Positions 45,020-55,700 of a stretch of DNA of 64,000 nucleotides are shown here, one piece after another. The notes under the pieces are model-generated. The model did no database searches, was not told the DNA's origin, and saw only the letters and a program-made list of their open reading frames with translations. The stretch is from Archangium gephyra (GTDB lineage Bacteria > Myxococcota > Myxococcia > Myxococcales > Myxococcaceae): NCBI RefSeq assembly GCF_001027285.1, contig NZ_CP011509.1, positions 5,418,501 through 5,482,500 of the forward strand, written 5' to 3'. Position numbers and translations under genes: made by a program. Every line of letters starts with the position of its first letter. Position 1 is the stretch's first letter.

Positions 45020-46118
45020 AGCCACCTCGGGGGGGTAGGGACCGTGCAGGGGCAACAGCCCTTTGCAGCTCCATTGTCCCAACTTTCTCGGATTGCGGCA
45101 ATCCGTCCCACCCCCTCGGGGTGATACAGTGTGCGCGTCCATGAGCACTTTGGCTCCGGGAGAGTCCCCGGTCCTGTCCTTCCGGCACATGCTGTCGGAC
45201 GCCGTCTGTTCGTTCCTCCATGAGACGGGGTTGAGCCCCGCGGACGTGGGAGATCCCCTCAGCGAGCTGGTCGTGACGCTCTCGCGCTACCGCGAGGAGG
45301 GCGAGCCGCTCTTCCCCGTGGCGTTCCTCGGGGACGACCTGGAGGGGATGCTGCGGGTGCTGGGCGGCAGGGAGCCGGTGGCCATCGGCAAGGGGCCTCG
45401 GACGCGCGAGACGATCCAACGGGCGCTCAAGCAGTGCGCGCCGCTGGGCCAGGGGCGGTGGTGGTCGCTCTACCTGCTGCTGGTGCCGGAGGGCTTCGCC
45501 TACGGGGTGTTCCGCACGGATCCCTTCCCGCTGGTGGAGACGCCGCTGGAGCGCATGCGCCGCGCCGGAGAGCGCTCCTTGCGAATGGTGGGCGTGCTGC
45601 AGCTGGCGGAGAACGTCATCGAGCTGAGGGCCATGGGCGGCCTCTACCGGCACGTCTTCCTGTCGGGTGCGCGCGTGGAGGCGACGCTGCCCACGGTGGC
45701 CATGGACGAGCTGGCGTTGGGGCTGACGGCGAATGTGCTGGAGCCAGCGCGCGGCCACACGCGGGACTTCTACCGGCGCGTCCTCTTCGAGGCCATGCAG
45801 GCCTCGCACGGCACCCTGGTGGCGGTGCTGCCCCGCGGGAGCGAGGGCTCGCCGCTGTTCGTGGACGGCGTGCTGTTGGACGAGCCCATCGACATGGTGG
45901 CGCGGGTGATGCGCTACCACGAGACGCGCGAGGTGGAGGCGGCGTCGGCGGTGAGCTCGGCGGCGCAGCTGCTGCGCGGGATGATGGCCACGGATGGCAT
46001 CACCGTGCTGCGCTCGGACGGCTTCATCCTCGGCTACAACGTCTTCATCCGGCACCCCGAGTCGCTCAGCCGCGAGCCCGCGCGCGTGGGCGGCGCGCGG
46101 CGGCGGACCTACGAGGTG

Positions 46119-47036
<918 letters not shown>

Positions 47037-47047
47037 GGTGCGGCTCC

Positions 47048-47695
47048 CTAGGGTGGGGGTGGGGAGGAGAACGCGCTGCGGGCGAGCTGGACGAGCAGGG
47101 CGAGCATCTGCCGGTGATCCGGATTGTCGGGCAGGGCCACACCGCCGACGGCGGCGCCCTGCACGGCGTTGAGGATGAGCTCGATGATGGCGTCGAAGCC
47201 GGGATGGGTGGCGGCGACGTCGGGGAAGAGCTCGCGCGCGACGCGGTGGAGGTGGCGCCGGTGGGGCGGGTCCACGGTGCTCAGCGCGGAGGCGAGCTCG
47301 GGATCCGTGCGGGCGGCGACGTACAGCTCGACGGCGGCGAGGAGCTCGGGGCGATGGTAGATGGACCAGAGGCGCTCGATGGCCTGGGCGACGCGATCTC
47401 CGGGGGAGGAGACGGTGGCGTCAATGGTGGAGCGGTACTCGGCGATGATGCGGGGGAAGAGGTGCTCGACCCCGGCGCCGAGCAGGGCGGCCTTGGTGGG
47501 GAAGTGCTTGAAGAGGGCCCCGTGGGAGATGCCAGCGCGCTGGGCCACGGCGAGCGTGGTGGTGCGGGCGTAGCCGAGCTCCACGAGGCACTCGACGGTG
47601 GCCTCGAGCAGCTTGAGGCGGGTGGAGTCCCGCCGCTCCTGCTGGGTCCGCCGGACGCGGGGGGCCGCCTCCAGACCCGGGGACGAATCAGACAT
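47048..47695 (-). CDS. TetR/AcrR-family transcriptional regulator
   Basis: A 215-residue TetR-type repressor. The DNA-binding helix-turn-helix covers about residues 20-66: LKLLEATVECLVELGYARTT, TLAVAQRAGISHGALFKHFP, TKAALL. The C-terminal 140 residues form the all-helical ligand pocket. It lies immediately before the hydroxylase gene in one transcription unit. A 14-bp inverted repeat 35 bases upstream of the start is a candidate operator, which would give autoregulation. The ligand is probably a lipid or fatty acyl compound given the target, but that is inference. Confidence 0.88.
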   Translation of the reverse strand: MSDSSPGLEAAPRVRRTQQERRDSTRLKLLEATVECLVELGYARTTTLAVAQRAGISHGALFKHFPTKAALLGAGVEHLFPRIIAEYRSTIDATVSSPGDRVAQAIERLWSIYHRPELLAAVELYVAARTDPELASALSTVDPPHRRHLHRVARELFPDVAATHPGFDAIIELILNAVQGAAVGGVALPDNPDHRQMLALLVQLARSAFSSPPPP

Positions 47696-47729
47696 ACCGG
47701 CAGTGTAGCGCCCTGGGATTCAAAAAGAA

Positions 47730-47743
47730 AGTGAGCACTCACT
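47730..47743. promoter_or_regulatory. Putative TetR operator (inverted repeat AGTGAG-CA-CTCACT)
   Basis: AGTGAGCACTCACT is a perfect 6-2-6 inverted repeat 35 bases upstream of the TetR start codon, embedded in an otherwise A-rich stretch (CAAAAAGAAA) likely to be part of the promoter. Its size and symmetry suit a TetR-family dimer. Confidence 0.55.
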
Positions 47744-47782
47744 CACCAAGTTGGGGACAGAGGGAAGAGACCGTGCAACCAA

Positions 47783-47816
47783 CCCCTCGCCCTCCGGGAG
47801 AGGGACAGGGTGAGGG
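47783..47816 (-). repeat. REP-like GC-rich palindromic repeat, intergenic copy
   Basis: A 34-bp element containing the hairpin CCCTCTCCCGGAGGGCGAGGG (read on the minus strand). It matches 62665-62698 at 33 of 34 positions in the opposite orientation. It lies just beyond the GTPase stop, where it may also serve as a terminator hairpin. Confidence 0.7.
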
Positions 47817-47832
47817 TGCCGAGAGCCCGTGC

Positions 47833-49122
47833 TCAGCCCTCGGAGAGGGCGCGCTCGGGGTGGGCCTCGGCGGAGGCGCGGGTGGACTGGTACAGCCGGT
47901 GGGCCTCCTCGGCGGAAACGCCGCGAAGCAAGTACGCGCGGGCGGCGGTGCCGATGGCGAGCGTGCCCGCGAAGGCGACGGCGCCGGAGACGACGTTGCC
48001 AGCGCCGGGGAAGACGAACTTGATGAGGGCGCGAGCGGCCTCGCGCAGGGCGAAGGCGGCGCCCACGTTGACGCCGAGGGCGGTGAGGAACTCGCCGGAG
48101 GCCTTGAGATCGAGCTGGCGGCCGGAGATCCACCCGATGCCGGCGATGAGGCTGAGCTGGGCGGAGGTGATGGGGATGATGTCGGCGACGGGGACGGGGA
48201 CGAAGGCGACGCCCATGCAGAGCGAGGCCATAGCGCGGGTGAGGGTGGTGGCGAGCTCCTCCTGGAGGGTGCGCACGCGCGTCACGCGGGCGAGGACGAG
48301 CCGGCCCTGCTCGGGCAGCTCGCGAAAGAGCACCTGGGCGAGCTCACCCAGCCTCCATCGCTCATCCGAGCGGATCGTCCCATCCGGGCGCCAGGACAGG
48401 TAGGTGGAGACGCCGAGGACGTTGACGAGCTCGCCGCGCAGCTCGGGGCGGGAGCGGAGCTTGTCGCGCAGCTGGCGCTCGACGGCCTCGACGTGGCGGA
48501 GCTTCTCCTGGAGCTCGGTGGGATCCTGCGACTCGGGGAGGTGGAGATCGGTGCGCTTGGGCTCGAGCAGATCGCAGTGGGTGACGACGCCGATGAGGGG
48601 AGGGCGGAGGCCGTGGGCCTGCTCGACGGCGGAGGCGAGGTGCGTGAGGACGTCGAGGTCGGCGTCGATGGCGGAGTCGACCTCGGAGGCCTTGATGAGG
48701 AAGAGGAGGGCGTCGGGGGCCTTGCGGCGGACCTCGGCGAGGATGGAGTCGAGGGGGGTGTCGGCGGCGTCATGCTCCTCGGGGCGGGAGCCCTCCTGGA
48801 GGCCGCGGGTGTCGAGGATGGAGAGGGTGCCGAGCTCGCCCTGGACATCGAACCAGCGGCCCTGGCCGGTCTGGGCCTTGACGTGACCGACCTCGGCGAC
48901 GCGGGCGCCGAAGAAGGCGTTGATGAGGGAGGACTTGCCGGCGCCGCGGCGGCCCACGAGCACGAGGTTGGGCGAGCGCTGTTCGAGCAGCAGGGCACGC
49001 AGGTGGGCGATCTTCTGACGGATGTCGCGGGCGAGCGGATCCGGGACGCGGTCGAGCATCTCCTCGAGGCGGCGGACCGTCTCGGAGATTTCGAGGAACG
49101 TGGGTTCGGTGGAGGCGGCCAT
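47833..49122 (-). CDS. Dynamin/Era-like GTPase with C-terminal membrane domain (DUF697-like)
   Basis: A 429-residue GTPase. Walker A is VGRRGAGKSS (about 56-65), G3 is DTRG within LSILDTRGLQEGS, and G4 appears as VVTHCDLL, a T-H-C-D variant of TKxD. The C-terminal third has hydrophobic helices (ASLCMGVAFVPVPVADIIPI, AQLSLIAGIGWISG, VSGAVAFAGTLAIGTAARAY) like DUF697/YcjF-type membrane regions. ATG at 49122 follows GAGGAGC. Such proteins associate with the inner membrane; some relate to stress or envelope remodelling. No operon partner is evident, and the specific role is unknown. Confidence 0.8.
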   Translation of the reverse strand: MAASTEPTFLEISETVRRLEEMLDRVPDPLARDIRQKIAHLRALLLEQRSPNLVLVGRRGAGKSSLINAFFGARVAEVGHVKAQTGQGRWFDVQGELGTLSILDTRGLQEGSRPEEHDAADTPLDSILAEVRRKAPDALLFLIKASEVDSAIDADLDVLTHLASAVEQAHGLRPPLIGVVTHCDLLEPKRTDLHLPESQDPTELQEKLRHVEAVERQLRDKLRSRPELRGELVNVLGVSTYLSWRPDGTIRSDERWRLGELAQVLFRELPEQGRLVLARVTRVRTLQEELATTLTRAMASLCMGVAFVPVPVADIIPITSAQLSLIAGIGWISGRQLDLKASGEFLTALGVNVGAAFALREAARALIKFVFPGAGNVVSGAVAFAGTLAIGTAARAYLLRGVSAEEAHRLYQSTRASAEAHPERALSEG

Positions 49123-49368
49123 GGGTGCTCCTCGGAGATGGCCATGACATACGGAGGAGGGGAGTCCCCTGCAATGGACCCCTCCTCTCTTCCGGCGAAG
49201 TCCTGATAAAGGAGTCGGCGGCTCCCAAGCCCCCCAATCATGCGTACCCAGAAACGAACGAAGTCCAGACCGGAGCAGCTCGTTCATCCGGCGGTGGCTC
49301 AGCCGAAGAAGCAGGACCCCGAGTCAAAGCCGGGTGATGAGCGAGGGGGGATGGCTCGACTGAGGCGG

Positions 49369-49410
49369 GACCCTGGCAACGTCGGGCCGATCCCCCTGCC
49401 CACGGCGTGA
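49369..49410 (+). pseudogene. Remnant 3' end of a SitI6-like immunity gene, in an otherwise empty 329-bp gap
   Basis: Between the GTPase and the toxin (49123-49451) the only recognisable item is this 14-codon tail, DPGNVGPIPLPTA-stop. It mirrors the end of the immunity protein at 50023-50709 (DPGKRGPAPLPTA). The DNA is identical over 22 bases, 49392-49413 and 50691-50712, running past the stop. Upstream, similarity disappears. It is best read as what is left of an earlier immunity gene after module exchange. Confidence 0.6.
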
Positions 49411-49451
49411 GCCTCCACGAAGTGCCTGATTCCGGCTGAAGGAGAAGCCCG

Positions 49452-50042
49452 ATGCTCTCGAGTCTGCTGTGGATGGTGCTGACGCAGGCCATGTTCTGCA
49501 CGCCCGGAGAGATGTCGGTGGTGTGCCACTGCAAGCAAGGCATGGTGAGTGCGTGCGTGACGCTCGTCACGGACGACGCGGTGAGGGCCGCGCGGGTACT
49601 GGTGGAGGTGCAGGAGGAACTGGAGGCGCTGGCGCAGGCCTCGCCGATGGCGGGGAAGGAGGGCGAGAAGAAGAAGCAGAAGCAGCGGGAGCTCCAGGCG
49701 GCGGCGGAGTCCTTGTCCGAGTCGCTGGGGTCCTCCGAGCCGCCCCAGTGCAAAGGCCAGAATCACCACCCCATCTCCCGGCCCATTGCCAAGGCGTTGG
49801 AGGACCACCCCACGCTCAAGGGGCTTTACAAGCCTCGGGACCCGCGCTTCGTGACGCGGGCGAAAGACGAGGAATCGCACTGCGGCTACCAGCAATGGCA
49901 CCGAGACGTGGACAAGGAGGTCGTCGACTGGCTCGCCAAGACCCCCGATGCAACGCCCAGGAGTTTCATGGACATGTTGCGCGAAATCTATGGTCGCCCG
50001 GCGATGAAAGCGAGGTTCCCCGATGGCATCAGAAACCTCTAG
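49452..50042 (+). CDS. SitA6-like HNH/EndoVII-superfamily toxin
   Basis: A 196-residue toxin. The N-terminus is hydrophobic (SSLLWMVLTQAMFC) but lacks a canonical lipobox, unlike full SitA lipoproteins; a Cys-rich MSVVCHCKQGMVSAC segment and a Lys/Glu coil follow. The C-terminal 100 residues are the nuclease-like domain: GQNHHPISRPIAKALEDHP, LYKPRDPRFVTRAKDEESHC, GYQQWHRDVDKEVVDWL, with the paired His of HNH/EndoVII folds. The stop lies inside the next gene (20-bp overlap), which encodes a double-CXXCG protein of the SitI6 type. Delivery may therefore be by lipoprotein exchange or another route; not settled. Confidence 0.7.
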   Translation: MLSSLLWMVLTQAMFCTPGEMSVVCHCKQGMVSACVTLVTDDAVRAARVLVEVQEELEALAQASPMAGKEGEKKKQKQRELQAAAESLSESLGSSEPPQCKGQNHHPISRPIAKALEDHPTLKGLYKPRDPRFVTRAKDEESHCGYQQWHRDVDKEVVDWLAKTPDATPRSFMDMLREIYGRPAMKARFPDGIRNL

Positions 50043-50709
50043 GTCGCCGCCTTTCTTCGTGCTGACAGAGGGCGCCCTCAGGTCCCGTTACGATGCCGAT
50101 GTCGACAAGGCCGAGCCCGTCAACCGCGGAGATGCACCTCGCTGCCCACTGTGTGGCACCTTCATCGGGCTGTTGAAGTGGCTTCCTCCCTACCGGGTCG
50201 AACTGGAACTACACGGGGAAGAACTCGGGGACTTCATCAAGAGCTCGGCGTATGACCTGCTCATTTCCGAGCGGTTCGGGGAGTCCTTCCGGGCGGAGGG
50301 GCTCACCGGGCTGGAGGGCTTCCACCCCGTGGAGGTCGTCCGGGTGCGCCGCAAGGGGAAGAGGGCCCTCAAGCCCCTGTCGGTGCCCCGCTACTTCGTC
50401 GTCTCGCCTTGCTTCGGCAGGGCGGCGGTGGACCTGGTGCTCAACCGCGTGCGCACGCACAGGACTCCCACCTGCCCGGAGTGCCGCACCGGGGGGATCA
50501 ATGCCATCAACGGCTTCGTCCTGGAGCCGGGGACGTGGAGCGGAGAGGACGTCTTCCGCCCTCGCGGCATGCCGGGTGAGATTGTCGTCACCGAGCGCTT
50601 CAAATCCTTCGTCGAGCGGCACGGGCTGACGAACATGGTGCTCATCCCCACCGAGCAGTTCGTGTGGGACCCCGGCAAGCGCGGGCCCGCCCCCCTGCCC
50701 ACGGCGTGA
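50023..50709 (+). CDS. Double-CXXCG-motif immunity protein (SitI6-like)
   Basis: A 228-residue member of the myxobacterial double-CXXCG paralogous family: CPLCG at 41-45 and CPEC at 151-154 (here CPECR, so the second G is lost), each likely half of a zinc ribbon. Family members such as SitI6 neutralise the neighbouring nuclease toxin. The start ATG lies inside the toxin gene, so expression is coupled. The ending DPGKRGPAPLPTA is duplicated as a remnant before the toxin. Cytoplasmic, no signal sequence. Confidence 0.8.
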   Translation: MASETSRSPPFFVLTEGALRSRYDADVDKAEPVNRGDAPRCPLCGTFIGLLKWLPPYRVELELHGEELGDFIKSSAYDLLISERFGESFRAEGLTGLEGFHPVEVVRVRRKGKRALKPLSVPRYFVVSPCFGRAAVDLVLNRVRTHRTPTCPECRTGGINAINGFVLEPGTWSGEDVFRPRGMPGEIVVTERFKSFVERHGLTNMVLIPTEQFVWDPGKRGPAPLPTA

Positions 50710-50896
50710 GCCGGGCTTCCCGGGCGAAGTCCTGATGAAGAGGCAGGCTCATTTGTCCTCCCGGGGCAGCAGGAATGCGTCGGCAGGCGGACCAGGCAGC
50801 CTGGCGGGGGCTCGCTTCCCCTGACCCAGGGGGAGTCACAGCGGGCCGTCGAGGATTCCGTACAGGGGAACTGTCTTTTCCCGGAGGCGTGGCGCC

Positions 50897-51478
50897 ATGT
50901 TGGACTCGCGGATTGATCAACGCTCGAAGCGGACGTGGGACTTCTTCCTGGCCAATGTGGAGGGATTGTTGATCGGGACCCTGGTGGTGCTCGTAGGCTC
51001 GCTCTTCATCATTCCCGCCCCCTGGCTCGCGCTCAACCTGTTGCAGGAGACGCTCGAGTGTTCCCGCACGGGCCGTCGTGTCCGCTGGCAGGCCGCCTAT
51101 GATCGGCAGGGCAACTTCCTGAGAAGCTGGGGGCTCGCCCTGGCCATGGGAATCCCCATCGCCATCGGCTACGCGCTGCTCATCGTGCCGGGGGTGCTCC
51201 TGTCGCTCTACTGGTTCCACGCGCCGATGCTCGTCGCCGATGGCCGGCGGGTGGGCGATGCGCTCTCCGAGAGCGGCCGCATCTTCCGCGCCCGCAGCGA
51301 CTGGGCGAGCTACCTCCTCAACTGGCTCGTCCTGGCGGTGCTTGGTGGGGTGGCGGGGCTGACCGCCTTCGCCGTCGTCCTCACCCTGCCGCTCACGCTC
51401 ATCTACCTCGCCCTCTGCTACACGGATGAGACCGGGCACGTGCCGCTCACCCTGCCGAGGCGAGAAGTCGTGGTGTGA
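50897..51478 (+). CDS. Small integral membrane protein
   Basis: A 193-residue membrane protein with hydrophobic stretches at about 22-46, 77-110 and 140-175, enough for five or six spans (LLIGTLVVLVGSLFIIPAPW, LAMGIPIAIGYALLIVPGVL, LVLAVLGGVAGLTAFAVVLT). The short loop YWFHAPMLVADGRRVGDALS recalls YciC/DUF975-type proteins, in which a paired-helix membrane unit has a conserved amphipathic segment. No partner gene is obvious; it converges on the immunity-like gene at 51546. Function unknown. Confidence 0.6.
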   Translation: MLDSRIDQRSKRTWDFFLANVEGLLIGTLVVLVGSLFIIPAPWLALNLLQETLECSRTGRRVRWQAAYDRQGNFLRSWGLALAMGIPIAIGYALLIVPGVLLSLYWFHAPMLVADGRRVGDALSESGRIFRARSDWASYLLNWLVLAVLGGVAGLTAFAVVLTLPLTLIYLALCYTDETGHVPLTLPRREVVV

Positions 51479-51545
51479 GCCGCGCCGCGGTGCTCGGATT
51501 GCCTCACGAAGCGCGTGGGGATGCAGGGCCCCGCGTCGAGCGGGC

Positions 51546-52289
51546 TCAAGGCGCTGGGGGAGGGACCCAGCGCGGGCCCGGCTCGGAGAACAGCTGATCC
51601 CGGCGCATGAAGATGTCCGTCGGCCACAGCTTCCCGAGCACCTGCTGCTGGTGTTGCTTGAGCGCCTTCGCGTCCGACTGCCAGGGGCTGGCCACGAGAT
51701 CCAACGCCACCACGCCGTTGCCGAGCCGCTGGACCACGCCCCCGCTGCCCTCCAGGACCGGCAGGCCCCCCATCAGCTTGATCAGCCGCGGGCCAAAGTA
51801 CGTCCGGGTGAAGAGCGTGGTGGGCCCGCACTCCACGTAGGCGTCCACGTGCTGCCGGCCGCTGGGGTTCATCGCCAGTGCTCGCGGGGCCCCCTCGAAG
51901 GCGATGTCGACGAGGCCGAACTCCAGCGGCAGCACGCTGGCGAGCTGGTTGGCGAAGTCGAAGTAGGGCGCGGCCTCCTCCGGCTCGAGCATCATGCCGG
52001 CCTGGACCTCCAGCCACCCCGGGCCGTCCCCCAGGCTCCAGCTCGCCGTGTACAGCGGGCGCTGCGTCCGCCGCAGGGTGGGCAGGGACGGATCCTCCTG
52101 TTCCCCCTCCTCGTCGCAGAAGCGCTCCAGCTCCTCGCGCTGGTAGGGCTCCCGGACCCGGGCGCTCTGCCCCCAGTGGGTCGGCGCGAAAGCGGGGTGC
52201 CGCTCGAAGACATCGAGCAGCGCACCCTTCCAGTCCCAGGGCGTGCGGGGAAGGATCAGCTCGATCCAGAGGCTCTCCATCCGGGCCAT
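51546..52289 (-). CDS. Immunity-like protein with FGPxLI motif
   Basis: A 247-residue soluble protein. It contains RTYFGPRLIKLMGG and LGNGVVALDLVASPWQSD, a pattern shared with the protein at 4312-5646, which suggests a common immunity-type domain (DUF3396/Imm52-like at a guess). The ATG at 52289 comes two bases after the stop of the preceding gene; a TTG at 52295 overlapping that stop is also possible. It is the last gene of the four-gene RHS unit and could protect against the RHS tip or against an RHS variant. Confidence 0.5.
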   Translation of the reverse strand: MARMESLWIELILPRTPWDWKGALLDVFERHPAFAPTHWGQSARVREPYQREELERFCDEEGEQEDPSLPTLRRTQRPLYTASWSLGDGPGWLEVQAGMMLEPEEAAPYFDFANQLASVLPLEFGLVDIAFEGAPRALAMNPSGRQHVDAYVECGPTTLFTRTYFGPRLIKLMGGLPVLEGSGGVVQRLGNGVVALDLVASPWQSDAKALKQHQQQVLGKLWPTDIFMRRDQLFSEPGPRWVPPPAP

Positions 52290-52291
52290 GC

Positions 52292-52696
52292 TCAATCCAC
52301 CTTGAACGTGAACGACTTGATGACGCCGGCCTTGTAGGCCACATGGAAGACGTACTCCCCCATCTCCCAGGCATCGAAGAACGGCTTGGTCCGATCCGGC
52401 TCGCGCTGGAGCGCCTTGCGGATCTGCTCCTTGCTCGAGTCGAAGCTCAACCCGAAGGGAAGCTTGCCTTGGTAGCCCCGCTTGCCCTGGGGGGCTTCCA
52501 GGATGATGTGCGTCACCCGCTTCGAGCGGACATCCGTGAGCACCGTCACCCCGGCCTTCTCGAAGGTGTAATACACCGACTCCGGGGCCCCGATCTCCTC
52601 GTCCACGTCGACCTTGCCGAGCTGAGACACGAACGCCTGCACCTCGGGCGCGTCATACGTCTTGCCGACGAGTACTCCCAGCGTCTGCTCTCCCAC
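52292..52696 (-). CDS. Small protein downstream of RHS toxin, candidate immunity protein
   Basis: A 134-residue acidic-to-neutral protein, not recognised. Notable stretches are YYTFEKAGVTVLTDVRSKRV and LPFGLSFDSSKEQIRKALQR, giving an alpha/beta fold by eye. It lies 49 bases after the RHS stop, the usual place for the cognate immunity gene, and overlaps closely with the next immunity-like gene. RBS-like GGAGAG precedes the ATG. The assignment rests on position only. Confidence 0.45.
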   Translation of the reverse strand: MGEQTLGVLVGKTYDAPEVQAFVSQLGKVDVDEEIGAPESVYYTFEKAGVTVLTDVRSKRVTHIILEAPQGKRGYQGKLPFGLSFDSSKEQIRKALQREPDRTKPFFDAWEMGEYVFHVAYKAGVIKSFTFKVD

Positions 52697-52745
52697 TTGA
52701 CTCTCCTCCGGTGAAACGGTTCACGGCCCCATTCCGGGCCTCAAG

Positions 52746-55700
52746 CTAGATGAACTCCAGATCCGTGCACAGCTTGTCGAGATCATCGTACAGGCCGATG
52801 TCCTTGTTCCGCTCATGGATCTTGTCGAAGGAATCCTGGATCTGTTTGTCGGTCCATCCATCCTTCTTGAGCGAATCCTTGATGGCCTTCATGTCTTTCT
52901 TCGCCGCCTCTTCCAGATCCTGGGCATCCTTGGCGATCTGCTTCTGGGTATTCCTTCCGCCATACGTGCGGCTGGAGCTGCGGTGGATGTTCCGCGACTC
53001 GTGCATGGCCGTGATGTAGTTGTGGAGCTTGCGGTACTCCGCCTTGGTGAGCGGGTTGCCCAGGTGGTTTTCGACTGCCTTCTTGCAAGCCTTGGAGGAG
53101 GGGATGTGGTCGCAGTCGATCCCCGTGTACTTCTTCTTGCGCACCTTGCTCCGGGCCTTGGAGTAGGAAAAGACACCCAGCTTGGTGATGGCCGAGGTCT
53201 TGACCTTGTTGGCCTTGCCCTTCTTGGAGTGGGCGAGGCCCAGCACGTCGAACTGCACCAACGGGTTGGGCGCATAGGCATACAGGTTGATGCCACCCTC
53301 CAGATCCAGCGGATCGCTCTGGAGGTAGCGCCCGAGGCGCGGGTCGTAATAGCGGTAGCGGTTGTAGAACAGCCCCGTCTCCGCGTCGTGATACTGGCCG
53401 GGCAGGCGGAGGTTGAGCTCGAGCTGGCTGTCCGGCGCGACGGTGATGTGGCCGTAGGGTTCGATCCGGGAGGCCCACCACACGGTGCGGCCGGAGGCAT
53501 CCTCGACGCGGAGCGGGGCTCCGGCCTGGTTGACGACGAGGACGAAGACCTGGCCACTCGCGGGGGCCGCATCCACCGAGGGATAGTCGATGAACAACAC
53601 GGGCACGAGCGCGTCGTGGCCCGCATACACGTAGAGCCGGAGCTGGCCCTGGGGTGACAGCTCGGCCGCGAGGCGGTCTCCGTCCCAGAAGAACTCCCGC
53701 TGCCGGGTGCCCCGCCCGCAGCGGATGCGGCGTCCCAGGGCGTCATACGCCGCGGTCCAGGGCTCGCCCTTCCCATCCTCCACCCGCACCAGCATGTCCG
53801 CGCTGTCGTACGTGTAGCGCGTGCGGGCGCCATCGGGCCGCTGTCGCTCGCTCAGGTGGCCGCGGACGTCATGGACGAAGGTCTCGTCATTGGCCTGGGC
53901 CAGGCGGTTGGCCTCGGCGAGCACGGTGTTCTCGAGTCCGGGTTTGCCCAGCAGGTTGCCGGCTGGATCCAACACGTAGTCGAAGCGGCCGTGAGGCCCC
54001 TCCTCGCGTGTGAGCCGGTGCGCCGCATCCGTGGTGTAGCGCGTCTGCCGGCCATCCTCCTCCCAGACGGTGGTCAGATCTCCATCGGCCGTGTACGCGT
54101 AGCGGGTCCACCGGGGAGAGAGAGTCCCCTGGAAATCCTGCCTCCAGGTGAGGCTGCTCAGCAGCCGCCCCTCGCCATCGTACTGGGCGAGCTCACGCAG
54201 CCCCTGCGCGTGCTCCCGCAGCAGCAGGCCGCGCTCGTCCCACCAGAGCAGGTGCTCGCCCCCGGTAGGATCTCCCAGCCGCCGCAGGGGGTCTCCCGCC
54301 GTGCCCTCCAGCCACCATGAGAAGCGCTCGAGCACGGTGGTGACGCAGCGCTCGCCCACCCACCGGCGCTGGACGCCCCGGCCATCCCGCAGGTCACTGC
54401 GGAGCTGCCCGAAGAGATCATGCCGCCGCTCCACCTCGTGCTCCCCGGTGGAGGCGCGGATGACGCGGCCCTGCTCATCATGCTCGAGCAGGTGCACCCC
54501 GCCAGAGCCGAGGTGGCGGGTCTCCACCCGCTCTCCGTCCTCGTACTCCATGCGCAGCAGCACCTTCCCCTGCGCGTCCTGCTTCTGGAGCAGCCGATCG
54601 CCCTTGTCCCAGGTGTACTGCTCGTGCAGCCGCCCGTTCCGGGCGATCTTCACCAGGCGATCCTTCTCGTCATACTCGTACTCGCTCAGCGTGCCCGCCG
54701 GGTCCACGACGCGCACCACCTGTTCGGTGGAGGAGTAGGCATACCGGGTGAGGGCGCCCAACGGGTCCTCCACCGCGGTGACGAGATTCCAGCGGCCCAT
54801 GTGTTGCCGCCAGATCCGGCCGTCCGGGTCCCGGTAGCCCACTTCGTTCCCGGCCCGGTCATGGACCCAGCGGTGGCTCCGCCCTTCGGAGTCCACCTCG
54901 GACACCACCCGGCCCAGGCCATCATACGTGCGCACCGGCTCCGCGCTCCTGCCCGCAGGGTGCGGCTGGAGCAGCGTGGGCAGCAGGGACTTCACCTCCC
55001 GTGGCACCCTCGCGAGGAGCGGCGGCTGCCCGCCCCGTGCTATCCCCGGAGGCATCTCCCGGTCGCTGCCCAGCAGCAGGCCGAGCGGCGTCTCGGGCAG
55101 GGGGAGGGGCCCGGGAGGCTCGGGCTGGGGCAGGACCTCCGCCGGGGGGAGCACCCGCTGGTAGGGATCGAGCTGCCCCAGGAGCGCCCCCTGTGCGTCG
55201 TAGATCATCCGCGTGACGCGCCCGCCGGAGTCGACCTCCTGCAACACCCGCCCATCCCCGGAGACCTCCCGCTTGAGCACGCCCCCATAGGGATCGACGA
55301 GCTCGACCAGGGTGTGGTCCTCGTTGTAGCGGAAGAGGTGGACGCCTCCGGAGCGCTCGGTGACGCGCGTCTCCCAGCGCTCCGGGTCGTACTCCAGACG
55401 TGTCCACCACAGCCCATCCTGCCCGGCTGTCTCGATGCAGCGGCCCGCCAGGTCATACTTCCACCAGAAGCTGTAGCCATTTGGGTCGCGCATGCGCGTC
55501 CACCGGTGCGCACCGTCATACTCGTACTGGTAGCTTCCCCCCTCCGCGTCACAGGAGGTGACGAGGTGGCCCTGACGGTCATAGGTGTAGCGCGCGAGGC
55601 ATTGGGGCTCGCGGCCCCCCATCCGCAGCACTTCCACGAGCAGGCCGGCGGCGTCATATTTGAGCCGGTAGCGGACTCGGCCCTCGGGCGATACCTCCTC

